7,047 nucleotides of DNA, from NCBI GenBank assembly GCA_038145405.1, contig JAYQPQ010000074.1, positions 1 to 7,047 on the forward strand, in the 5' to 3' direction. The notes beneath the pieces were generated by a model. That model had not been told where the DNA came from, did not search any database, and saw only the letters and a program-made list of their open reading frames with translations. The stretch comes from JAYQPQ01 sp038145405. Lineage in GTDB: Bacteria > Pseudomonadota > Gammaproteobacteria > Pseudomonadales > GM7GCV1. The position numbers and the translations under genes are program-made. Below are positions 1 to 5,195 of this stretch, in pieces (the first letter of the stretch is position 1; every line of letters starts with the position of its first letter).

Positions 1-230
1 GGTCTGCCGCTGATGCGAGCGGTCAGCCCCAGGGTCTGGCTGTCGAGGGCGGCGCCAACGCCGGTCAGCAAGGAGGCTTTGAACTCCACCAGCGGCGGCA
101 GGATGAGCTGGTAGCCCCAGGTTTCGTACGTGTCGAGCAAGGCCCTACGCATGCCTTCCAAGCGGCGCGCATCATCCGGCAGCATCTCTTCGATGCCATC
201 TGGCAAGATCCAGGGATTCGACTGTTCCAT
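1..230 (-). CDS. hisZ: HisZ, ATP phosphoribosyltransferase regulatory subunit (5' part, cut by window edge)
   Basis: HisZ is a catalytically inactive paralogue of histidyl-tRNA synthetase. It assembles with short-form HisG to give active, histidine-regulated ATP phosphoribosyltransferase, the first step of histidine synthesis in the cytoplasm. Only 76 codons plus two bases lie in the window. The ATG at 230-228 opens a protein beginning MEQSNPWILPDGIEEMLP, and residues about 33-53 contain the WGYQLILPPLVEF and LLTGVG stretches typical of HisZ/HisRS-like N-termini. The start overlaps the DUF2065 stop as TAATG, and there is no convincing Shine-Dalgarno of its own, so translation is probably coupled. 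Near the window edge the usual T-D-x-x-S-G-R stretch reads TARISGR, losing the acidic residue. A true hisS is less likely given this N-terminus and the locus order. The gene runs out of the window at base 1. Confidence 0.88.
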   Translation of the reverse strand, partial: MEQSNPWILPDGIEEMLPDDARRLEGMRRALLDTYETWGYQLILPPLVEFKASLLTGVGAALDSQTLGLTARISGR

Positions 231-433
231 TAAAGCCAATAAAGAATAAGTAAACCGGTCAACATGGTGCCCAACCCAATGCCGCGCACCATCCCATCCG
301 GGCTGGCAGCCACACCGCGCAGAACTTCACGCCATTTGGACGGATAGAGAAACGGCAGGACGCCCTCAAAGATGAGCATCAAGGCAAATGCGCGTCCGAT
401 CTCAATCCAGAAGTTGTCCAATCGCTGGGCCAC
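230..433 (-). CDS. DUF2065 family small inner-membrane protein (YjeT-like)
   Basis: This is a 67-residue protein of unknown function. The core with FEGVLPFLYPSKWR (about residues 22-35), then PDGMVRGIGLGTMLTGLLILY, matches the DUF2065/YjeT family, which usually sits between hflC and hisZ/purA. Two hydrophobic stretches (about residues 13-29 and 50-67) flank a short basic, polar loop, so a two-pass membrane protein is likely. The longest start is GTG at 433, with only a weak Shine-Dalgarno. An in-frame TTG at 421 (residue 5) has AGGTGG 8 nt upstream (bases 430-435) and gives a length nearer the family norm, so the true start is uncertain. The stop TAA overlaps the hisZ ATG by one base. It lies just downstream of a strong terminator, so it is either read from a local promoter or from readthrough of the hfl genes. 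Confidence 0.87.
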   Translation of the reverse strand: MAQRLDNFWIEIGRAFALMLIFEGVLPFLYPSKWREVLRGVAASPDGMVRGIGLGTMLTGLLILYWL

Positions 434-462
434 CTGCTTTCGGAATTCATGCGCCTTAAATA

Positions 463-500
463 AAACGCAAAAAAGCCGGGACGGATCTCGTCCCGGCTTT
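463..500 (-). terminator. Rho-independent terminator after hflC
   Basis: Bases 472-483 (AAAGCCGGGACG) and 489-500 (CGTCCCGGCTTT) form a perfect 12-bp stem around a 5-base loop. Read on the minus strand the stem runs into TTTTTTGCGTTTTATTT, a good U-tract. On the plus strand the following bases are GTGGGATTTT, a poorer tract, so the minus direction is favoured. It lies 48 nt after the hflC stop and should end most transcription from the hfq-hflC genes before DUF2065-hisZ. Confidence 0.9.
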
Positions 501-505
501 GTGGG

Positions 506-534
506 ATTTTAGCACCTCTTTGCAGCGTGCTAAA
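506..534 (-). promoter_or_regulatory. Candidate promoter overlapping an 8-bp dyad, upstream of DUF2065-hisZ
   Basis: On the minus strand an extended -10, TGCTAAAAT (TAAAAT at 511-506), is preceded at 17 bp by TTTAGC (534-529), a weak -35. The same bases form a perfect inverted repeat: TTTAGCAC at 508-515 and GTGCTAAA at 527-534 on the plus strand, 11 bases apart. The dyad could be an operator over the promoter, an RNA hairpin at the hflC 3' end, or both. The predicted start point falls around 499-500, at the edge of the terminator stem. The sequence match is moderate and no regulator is assigned. Confidence 0.35.
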
Positions 535-547
535 GCAATTGCTGTCC

Positions 548-1423
548 TCAGTTCTCGCCGTCTGACGATCGCAGATAGCGGAAGAAATCGGAATCGGGTT
601 CCAGCACCATGAAGTTGCCGGCCGAACCAAAGGCGGCCTCATAGGCGCTGAGGCTGCGCATGAAGTTATAGAACTCCGGATCCTTGTTGTAGGCCGCCGC
701 ATAGATAGTGGCTGCCTCGGCGTCACCCGCACCGCGCAATTCTTCCGCCTGACGATAGGCTTCCGCCTCAATCAGGGTGACTTGGCGATCCGCATCGGCG
801 CGAATGCGCTCGGCCTGTTCCTGACCTTCGGAGCGCGCCTGGCGCGCCAGGGCTTCGCGCTCCGCGCGCATACGGGCGTACACGGCATCGCTGATCTCGG
901 CTGGCAGATCGATGCGCTGAATGCGCACATCCAGCACCTCGACGCCCAGCACCTCGCTGAGGGTTTCGTTGAGCTGATTGGTGAGGGTTTCCATCAGCAG
1001 ATCGCGCTCACCGGAAACCACATCCTGCTGCGAGCGGTTGCCGAACTGGGTACGCAGGCCGTCGTTAATGCGCACAGCCAGGCGATCGCGCGCCGTGTTG
1101 ACGTTGCCGCCGGTAGCCCGATAGAAGGTACCGGCATCGCTGACGCGAAACTTGGCGTAGGAATCAACGATCAGAACGCGGCCCTGCTCCGTCAGGAAAC
1201 GATCCGGCTGCGAATCCACGGTCAGCACCCGCGCATCGAATTTGCGCACCGCATCGATCAGGGGAATCTTGAAATGTAAGCCGGGTGGAACGTCTTCTTC
1301 CACCATGGCGCCGAAGCGCAGATGCACGGCGCGCTCGATCTCGGTGACGCGGTAAAGGCTCAGGCTACCGACAATCAGCACACCCAGAATCACGGCCAGG
1401 GTGACATTGGCTTTATTGCTCAT
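548..1423 (-). CDS. hflC: HflC, FtsH modulator, SPFH/band-7 membrane protein
   Basis: HflC pairs with HflK in a large inner-membrane SPFH complex around the FtsH protease and modulates its degradation of membrane proteins and of regulators such as phage lambda CII. The 291-residue length is close to E. coli HflC. Visible parts are an N-terminal membrane anchor (about residues 7-24) and a band-7 domain (about 25-190) with YRVTEIERAVHLRFG and PPGLHFKIPLID. A charged Ala/Glu/Arg helix follows (about 185-235), then the HflC signature GDAEAATIYAAAYNKDPEFY (233-252) and FMRSLSAYEAAF (254-265). The ATG at 1423 overlaps the hflK TAA by one base (TAATG). A GGAG Shine-Dalgarno lies 9 nt upstream, within the hflK end. 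No truncation or missing segment is seen. Confidence 0.97.
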   Translation of the reverse strand: MSNKANVTLAVILGVLIVGSLSLYRVTEIERAVHLRFGAMVEEDVPPGLHFKIPLIDAVRKFDARVLTVDSQPDRFLTEQGRVLIVDSYAKFRVSDAGTFYRATGGNVNTARDRLAVRINDGLRTQFGNRSQQDVVSGERDLLMETLTNQLNETLSEVLGVEVLDVRIQRIDLPAEISDAVYARMRAEREALARQARSEGQEQAERIRADADRQVTLIEAEAYRQAEELRGAGDAEAATIYAAAYNKDPEFYNFMRSLSAYEAAFGSAGNFMVLEPDSDFFRYLRSSDGEN

Positions 1424-2532
1424 TAGCGGAGACTCCGGATGGTTGTGGTCGCAGGGTTTTGCTGCGTTTGGCCAGGCGCCACATTTTGCGGCGTCGGCGA
1501 CATCGGCACGGCTGCCCCGCCCTGAATCATGCGATCCAACGGCAGATAGAGCAGGTTATTGCCGCCGTCGGTATCGAGCAGCACCTTTGAGGTATTGCTC
1601 AACACGGATTGCATGGCATCCAGATAGAGGCGCTGACGCGTGACTTCCGGTGCCCGGCGGTATTCCACCAACAGCTGGTCAAAGCGGGCCGCTTCACCCT
1701 GCGCGCGAGCTACCAGCTGGCCCTGGTAAGCCTGGGCCTCCTCGATCTGGCGCTGGGCACCGCCGCGGGCGACCGGCAACACGCCATTGCGATAGGCTTC
1801 AGCTTCGTCGATGAGACGGTCGCGGTCTGCTGCTGCCGCAACCACGTCGTCAAAGGCAGCCGTCACCTGATCTGGTGGGGCGCCGCGCTGCACCGTGACA
1901 TCAATAATATTGATGCCGCTCTCATAGCTGTCCAGGTAGCGCTGAATGCGCTCGCGCACCGCCAGCCGCAGCACTTCGCGACCATCGGACAGGACTTCAT
2001 CCAGGGTGCTACTGCCCACCACGTGGCGGATGGCACTGTCGGTAGCCTGTTCGAGGGTGCGCACTGGGTCATTTACCTCGAGCACAAAATCCCCGATGGA
2101 CTTGATGTTGTACTGCACCGTCACCGGCACCTGAACGATATTCTCATCGCGAGTCAGCATTAGGCCGGTGGAGACGTACTGGCGTTCGCTGGTGACCGCC
2201 TCGATGGTCACGGTATCGATCAGCCAAGGCTGCCAGCTCAAACCCTCATTGATAATTTTCTCGAAGTGGCCAAAGCGCAGCACCACGCCTTGTTCCTGGG
2301 CATCGACCTTATAAAAACCGTTAAATGCCCAAAACACCAACAGCACCGCCAAAAAGATGTACACCGGTGTCATGCCGCCGCCAGCGCTATCGCTGCCACC
2401 GGGTCGACCACCGCCAAAGGCGCCGAACAGCTTTTCTTTCAGCTTGCGCAGCGCCTCGTCCAGATCCGGCGGATTACCGCCGCCCTGGTTGCCACCCCAT
2501 GGGTCTCGTCCACCCGGGTCGTTCCACGCCAT
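1423..2532 (-). CDS. hflK: HflK, FtsH modulator, SPFH/band-7 membrane protein
   Basis: HflK is the partner of HflC in the inner-membrane HflKC complex that encloses and modulates FtsH. I take the ATG at 2532 (MAWNDPGGRDPWGG, 369 aa). It has TGGAG 7 nt upstream, and the N-terminus matches the family, whereas the longer open frame to 2847 lies antisense-like inside hflX and is not protein-like. Order: Gly/Pro/Asn-rich cytoplasmic N-terminus (1-53); transmembrane helix (about 56-73); SPFH domain starting VDAQEQGVVLRFG (76-88), with LTRDENIVQVPVTVQY (126-141); helical AFDDVVAAAADRDRLIDEAEAY stretch (226-247); EAQAYQGQLVARAQGEAARF (265-284); RLYLDAMQSVL and GNNLLYLPLD near the end; then a Pro/Gln/Thr-rich tail (341-369). 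It follows hflX by 32 nt and overlaps hflC by one base. Confidence 0.97.
   Translation of the reverse strand: MAWNDPGGRDPWGGNQGGGNPPDLDEALRKLKEKLFGAFGGGRPGGSDSAGGGMTPVYIFLAVLLVFWAFNGFYKVDAQEQGVVLRFGHFEKIINEGLSWQPWLIDTVTIEAVTSERQYVSTGLMLTRDENIVQVPVTVQYNIKSIGDFVLEVNDPVRTLEQATDSAIRHVVGSSTLDEVLSDGREVLRLAVRERIQRYLDSYESGINIIDVTVQRGAPPDQVTAAFDDVVAAAADRDRLIDEAEAYRNGVLPVARGGAQRQIEEAQAYQGQLVARAQGEAARFDQLLVEYRRAPEVTRQRLYLDAMQSVLSNTSKVLLDTDGGNNLLYLPLDRMIQGGAAVPMSPTPQNVAPGQTQQNPATTTIRSLR
1427..1437 (-). promoter_or_regulatory. Short dyad covering the hflC Shine-Dalgarno
   Basis: The minus strand reads CGGAGTCTCCG directly before the TAATG junction. It can fold as a 4-bp GC-rich stem with a 3-base loop, and it contains the GGAG ribosome-binding sequence (1433-1436) of hflC. 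The stem is short, but ribosomes finishing hflK would open it. That fits translational coupling, which would keep HflK and HflC near equal amounts. Confidence 0.4.
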
Positions 2533-2539
2533 GATTTGT

Positions 2540-2543
2540 CTCC
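2540..2543 (-). promoter_or_regulatory. hflK Shine-Dalgarno
   Basis: The minus strand reads GGAG followed by 7 nt and the ATG at 2532. This is the clear ribosome-binding site that fixes the hflK start, 105 codons inside the longest open frame. Confidence 0.75.
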
Positions 2544-2564
2544 AGTAATGTCTTGTTTCGTTGC

Positions 2565-3869
2565 TTAGTGAGACGCTACCGCAACAGGTTGCAGTGCCGC
2601 CTCGCCCAGACCTTCCTGGTGCAAGGTGCGCAACCAGTCCGGTCGCTTGATAGAAATCAGTACGTCGCAATTGCCATCGCCATCGTACTGCTGGGTGCGC
2701 ACGGCAGAAAGCTGATGCAGGCGCGCCAGCAAACGGCCCTGCTTGGGACTGAGTCGATACCAGCCCTCCACCTGATCGTTCTTCAGCATTTCCGCAATGG
2801 CCGTCTTCAACAGATCGGTGCCGGCGCCGGTGGCGGCGGACAGCCATACGGCGGCGGGCTTGCCCTGATCGTCGTACTCAACCCGGGGCTCTACGCCTTC
2901 GAGTCGGTCGATTTTGTTATACACGCGCAGGCGCGGCAGCTCGGCCGCCTCGATCTCTTCCAAAACCTCTTCGACATGGCGACCCTGCTCGTTCCACTCC
3001 GAGTCGCTGACGTCGATGACCTGCAGCAGGAGGTCGGCCTGCGCGGCCTCTTCCAACGTGGCGCGGAAAGCCTCGACCAGGCCGTGCGGCAAGTTGCTGA
3101 CGAAGCCCACCGTGTCCGCCAGGATGGTGGGCCCCAGAGATTCGATATCCAGTCGACGCATGGTCGGGTCGAGCGTGGCAAACAACTGGTCGCGTACCAG
3201 CACGTCGGCACGCGTCAGGGTGTTGAACAGCGTGGATTTACCGGCGTTGGTGTAGCCCACCAGCGACACGGTCGGCAACTCTGCACGTTCGCGGGCGCGT
3301 CGACCCTGGGCGCGCTGGCGGCGCACGCGCTCCAGGCGGCGCTGGATGGTGCTAATGCGACCGCGCAGCAAGCGTCGGTCGGTTTCCAACTGGGTTTCAC
3401 CCGGTCCACGCAAGCCGATACCACCCTTCTGCCGCTCCAGGTGAGTCCAACCCCGCACCAAGCGGGTGGCCATGTGCTGCAACTGGGCGAGTTCGACCTG
3501 CAGCTTGCCCTCGTGGGTGCGCGCACGCTGCGCAAAAATATCCAGGATGAGCCCGGTACGGCCGAGCACGCGACACTTGAACTCGCGCTCCAGGTTGCGC
3601 TCTTGGCTGGGGGACAAATCGTGATTAAAAATGACCAGCTCGGCACCGGTTGCACCAATGCGTTCGACCAGCTCGGCTACCTTGCCGGCACCGATATAGA
3701 ATTTGGGATCGGGACGATCGCGACGCAGCCGCAGCAGGTCGATGACCTCTGCACCTGCTGCGCGCGCCAGTTCCTGAAATTCGTCTGGATCATTCTGGGG
3801 TTGGGGCGAACTAAAATCGACATGAATCAGGAGTGCCGATTCGCCGCTACCGGGACGCTCGAATAACAA
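2565..3869 (-). CDS. hflX: HflX, ribosome-associated GTPase
   Basis: HflX binds the 50S subunit, splits stalled or heat-stressed ribosomes and has NTPase activity. I choose the TTG at 3869 (434 aa, MLFERPGSGE), not the longer frame to 3935. The N-terminus then aligns with E. coli HflX (recalled as MFDRYDAGE, 426 aa) and a GAGAGG Shine-Dalgarno sits 6 nt upstream. The 22 extra upstream codons are an out-of-frame reading of the hfq tail. Order, in this numbering: N-terminal HflX domain with the conserved KGGIGLRGPGETQLETDRR (148-166); a basic coiled linker (about 169-196); and a G domain with G1 GYTNAGKST (205-213), G3 DTVGF (252-256), G4 NKID (318-321) and G5 around SAATGAG (344-350). A C-terminal domain follows. 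All nucleotide-binding motifs are intact. It lies 10 nt after hfq and 32 nt before hflK. Confidence 0.95.
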   Translation of the reverse strand: MLFERPGSGESALLIHVDFSSPQPQNDPDEFQELARAAGAEVIDLLRLRRDRPDPKFYIGAGKVAELVERIGATGAELVIFNHDLSPSQERNLEREFKCRVLGRTGLILDIFAQRARTHEGKLQVELAQLQHMATRLVRGWTHLERQKGGIGLRGPGETQLETDRRLLRGRISTIQRRLERVRRQRAQGRRARERAELPTVSLVGYTNAGKSTLFNTLTRADVLVRDQLFATLDPTMRRLDIESLGPTILADTVGFVSNLPHGLVEAFRATLEEAAQADLLLQVIDVSDSEWNEQGRHVEEVLEEIEAAELPRLRVYNKIDRLEGVEPRVEYDDQGKPAAVWLSAATGAGTDLLKTAIAEMLKNDQVEGWYRLSPKQGRLLARLHQLSAVRTQQYDGDGNCDVLISIKRPDWLRTLHQEGLGEAALQPVAVASH

Positions 3870-3875
3870 GCTTAT

Positions 3876-3881
3876 CCTCTC
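3876..3881 (-). promoter_or_regulatory. hflX Shine-Dalgarno overlapping the hfq stop codon
   Basis: The minus strand reads TGAGAGG, where TGA (3882-3880) ends hfq and GAGAGG (3881-3876) is the ribosome-binding site, 6 nt before the TTG start at 3869. This decides the hflX start and suggests that hfq termination and hflX initiation are linked. Confidence 0.7.
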
Positions 3882-4147
3882 AGTACTGATCCTCGGGGGC
3901 CGGTTGGGACGAATCGTCGTCCTGGTCCGAGGCATTCAGCGACATTTTTACGGGGCGGCCGGGCACGATCGTCGAAATAGCATGTTTGTAAACGATNNNN
4001 NNNNNNTTTCAACAGCCCGACAAATTGATCAAAGGATTCCACCTGCCCCTGCAACTTGATGCCGTTGACCAGGTAGATGGATACGGGGGTGTGTTCCTTA
4101 CGCAGGGCGTTGAGGAAAGGGTCTTGTAAACTTTGCCCTTTTGACAT
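3880..4147 (-). CDS. hfq: Hfq, RNA chaperone (interrupted by a 10-N assembly gap)
   Basis: Hfq is a hexameric Sm-like protein that pairs small RNAs with mRNAs and controls their stability and translation. The start MSKGQSLQDPFLNALRKE at the ATG 4147 has AGGAG 7 nt upstream. Residues 1-47 are read directly, with Q8, D9, N13, R16, Y25, I30 and K31 present. After the Ns the correct frame reads IVYKHAISTIVPGRPVKM, then an acidic tail ending PAPEDQY and TGA at 3880-3882. A simple translation across the 10 Ns loses the frame. A true gap of 15 nt (five codons, expected NTVSQ) gives 90 aa and places K56 and H57 exactly at the E. coli positions. Length is between Pseudomonas (82) and E. coli (102) Hfq. 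Differences from E. coli include K17, H19 and G44. The break is an assembly artefact, not a pseudogene. Confidence 0.96.
3997..4006. other. Assembly gap (10 N) inside hfq
   Basis: Ten undetermined bases lie between the codons for K47 and I53 of Hfq. The flanks only join in frame if the real length is a multiple of three, and family alignment gives 15. Ten is a common placeholder for a gap of unknown size, so window coordinates above 4006 are probably about 5 bases short of the real molecule. Confidence 0.9.
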
Positions 4148-4154
4148 GGGGTAG

Positions 4155-4159
4155 CTCCT
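4155..4159 (-). promoter_or_regulatory. hfq Shine-Dalgarno
   Basis: AGGAG on the minus strand, 7 nt before the ATG at 4147, is a strong ribosome-binding site for hfq. Confidence 0.75.
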
Positions 4160-4202
4160 ATTGATGATCTAAAAGCCGGGAAACAGGGTCCTGGCGCTCA
4201 GC

Positions 4203-4222
4203 GGCATCAGTTTAATGACGCC
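4203..4222 (-). promoter_or_regulatory. Hairpin in the hfq 5' leader
   Basis: On the minus strand GGCGTCA and TGATGCC pair over 7 positions, one of them a G·U wobble, around the loop TTAAAC. If the candidate promoter at 4231-4258 is used, this hairpin lies at the very 5' end of the hfq mRNA. It has no U-tract, so it is not a terminator. A role in mRNA stability or Hfq autocontrol is possible but unproven. Confidence 0.4.
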
Positions 4223-4230
4223 TGAACGAC

Positions 4231-4258
4231 ATAATGGGGGACATTACAAAAATTTCAA
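4231..4258 (-). promoter_or_regulatory. Candidate sigma-70 promoter for hfq, inside the miaA 3' end
   Basis: On the minus strand TTGAAA (4258-4253; 5 of 6 to consensus) is followed after 16 bp by CATTAT (4236-4231; 4 of 6). The -35 lies in the last miaA codons and the -10 in the intergenic leader, about 84 nt before the hfq ATG. E. coli hfq is known to have promoters within and near miaA, so an hfq promoter here is expected. The exact site is inferred from sequence match only. Confidence 0.45.
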
Positions 4259-5191
4259 ACAGTCTCGAGCCAAATCGGCAGTGTTTCGCCACCCACCCCC
4301 GGCTGCCAGGGGGTCCAGCACCTGCAGGTCCGGCCAGCCGTTCAGCCAGGTATTCTGGCGCTTGGCCAATTGGCGGGTGGCGACCAAAATACGCTGGCGC
4401 ATCTCCTGCGCACTGATCGCGCCGGCGAGAAACTCCCAGGTCTGGCGGTAGCCCACCGAGCGCATGGACGGCAGATTGGGATGCAAATCGCCGCGCTCGA
4501 AAAGTAACTGCACTTCCTCTACCAGGCCGGCTTCCAGTATGTGGCCCAGGCGCTGATCCAGGCGCTGGTGCAGCGGCTCACGCCGGGAAGGGATCAGGCC
4601 AATCTGCACTGGCAAAACACGGGCATACAGGCCGCCCTGGTTACCCTGGCTGTGCCACTCGGACAGGGGCACACCGGTCAGGCGCCAGACCTCCAGCGCC
4701 CGCAGAATTCGAGCGGAATGGTTGGGGTGCAGACGGCCAGCGGTGTCCGGATCGACGCGCTCCAACTCTGCATGCAGTGCCGGCCAGCCCTGTTCTGCTG
4801 AGCGCGCTTCCAGTTCTGCACGAAGGCCAGCATCGGCGGCAGGCAGCCGCGACAGCCCATCGCGTAACGCCTTGAAATAAAGCATGGTGCCGCCGACAAA
4901 TAGCGGCAGCAGGCCGCGCTCGAGCGCCAGATCCAGTTGCTGCTGGGCATCCTTGAGAAAGCGCGCCACCGAATAGGGCTCGGCCGGGTCGCAGATATCG
5001 ACCAGGGCGTGGGGGTAGCGCGCCAGCGTGTCCCCATCCGGCTTGGCCGTACCAATGTCCATGCCCCGGTAGACGAGTGCGGAATCGACGCTGATGAGGT
5101 AGCTGGGCACCTGCTGGGCTATGGCAATAGCCAGATCGGTCTTGCCCGTTCCGGTTGGGCCCATAAGGAAGAGGGCCTTCGGCAGTGCCAC
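4244..5191 (-). CDS. miaA: MiaA, tRNA dimethylallyltransferase
   Basis: MiaA transfers a dimethylallyl group from DMAPP to N6 of A37 in tRNAs that read codons starting with U (i6A37, later ms2i6A by MiaB). The 315-residue length is normal. Visible are the P-loop GPTGTGKT (11-18), SVDSALVYRGMDIGTAKP (34-51) with the expected catalytic Asp36, FVGGTMLYFKAL (98-109), HPNHSARILRALEVWRLTG (155-173), MRSVGYRQTWEFL (243-255) and the C-terminal VATRQLAKRQNTWL (270-283). The start is GTG at 5191, 4 nt after the mutL stop. GAGGT lies at the mutL stop, so close to the GTG that translation is probably coupled. No in-frame ATG start exists nearby upstream, and the first internal ATG (residue 10) would cut into the first beta strand. 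Its 3' end carries the -35 of a candidate hfq promoter. Confidence 0.97.
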   Translation of the reverse strand: MALPKALFLMGPTGTGKTDLAIAIAQQVPSYLISVDSALVYRGMDIGTAKPDGDTLARYPHALVDICDPAEPYSVARFLKDAQQQLDLALERGLLPLFVGGTMLYFKALRDGLSRLPAADAGLRAELEARSAEQGWPALHAELERVDPDTAGRLHPNHSARILRALEVWRLTGVPLSEWHSQGNQGGLYARVLPVQIGLIPSRREPLHQRLDQRLGHILEAGLVEEVQLLFERGDLHPNLPSMRSVGYRQTWEFLAGAISAQEMRQRILVATRQLAKRQNTWLNGWPDLQVLDPLAAGGGWRNTADLARDCLKFL

Positions 5192-5195
5192 GACC

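Noticed and set aside
379..771. Minus-strand 130-codon frame across the hflC 3' end and the terminator
   Set aside because: It overlaps hflC and DUF2065 in a different frame, spans the terminator and is Arg/Ser/Pro-rich without any family resemblance.
2533..2847. N-terminal extension of hflK
   Set aside because: These codons lie in another frame of the hflX 3' end, look unlike HflK, and the strong GGAG before the ATG at 2532 fixes the start.
2553..3866. Open frame of 437 codons on the plus strand opposite hflX
   Set aside because: It is the antisense of hflX. The minus frame has all HflX GTPase motifs; the plus frame shows no recognisable domain and is a by-product of GC-rich codon use.
3880..4147. 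hfq as a frameshifted pseudogene
   Set aside because: The frame shift coincides exactly with the N run, and both sides are perfect Hfq sequence once the gap is taken as 15 nt.
4171..4181. AAAAGCCGGGA, also found at 471-481 in the hflC terminator
   Set aside because: At 4171 the matching arm is missing; only a weak mismatched stem (GCCAGG/CCCGGC) followed by TTTT could form on the minus strand. The 11-base match is probably chance.
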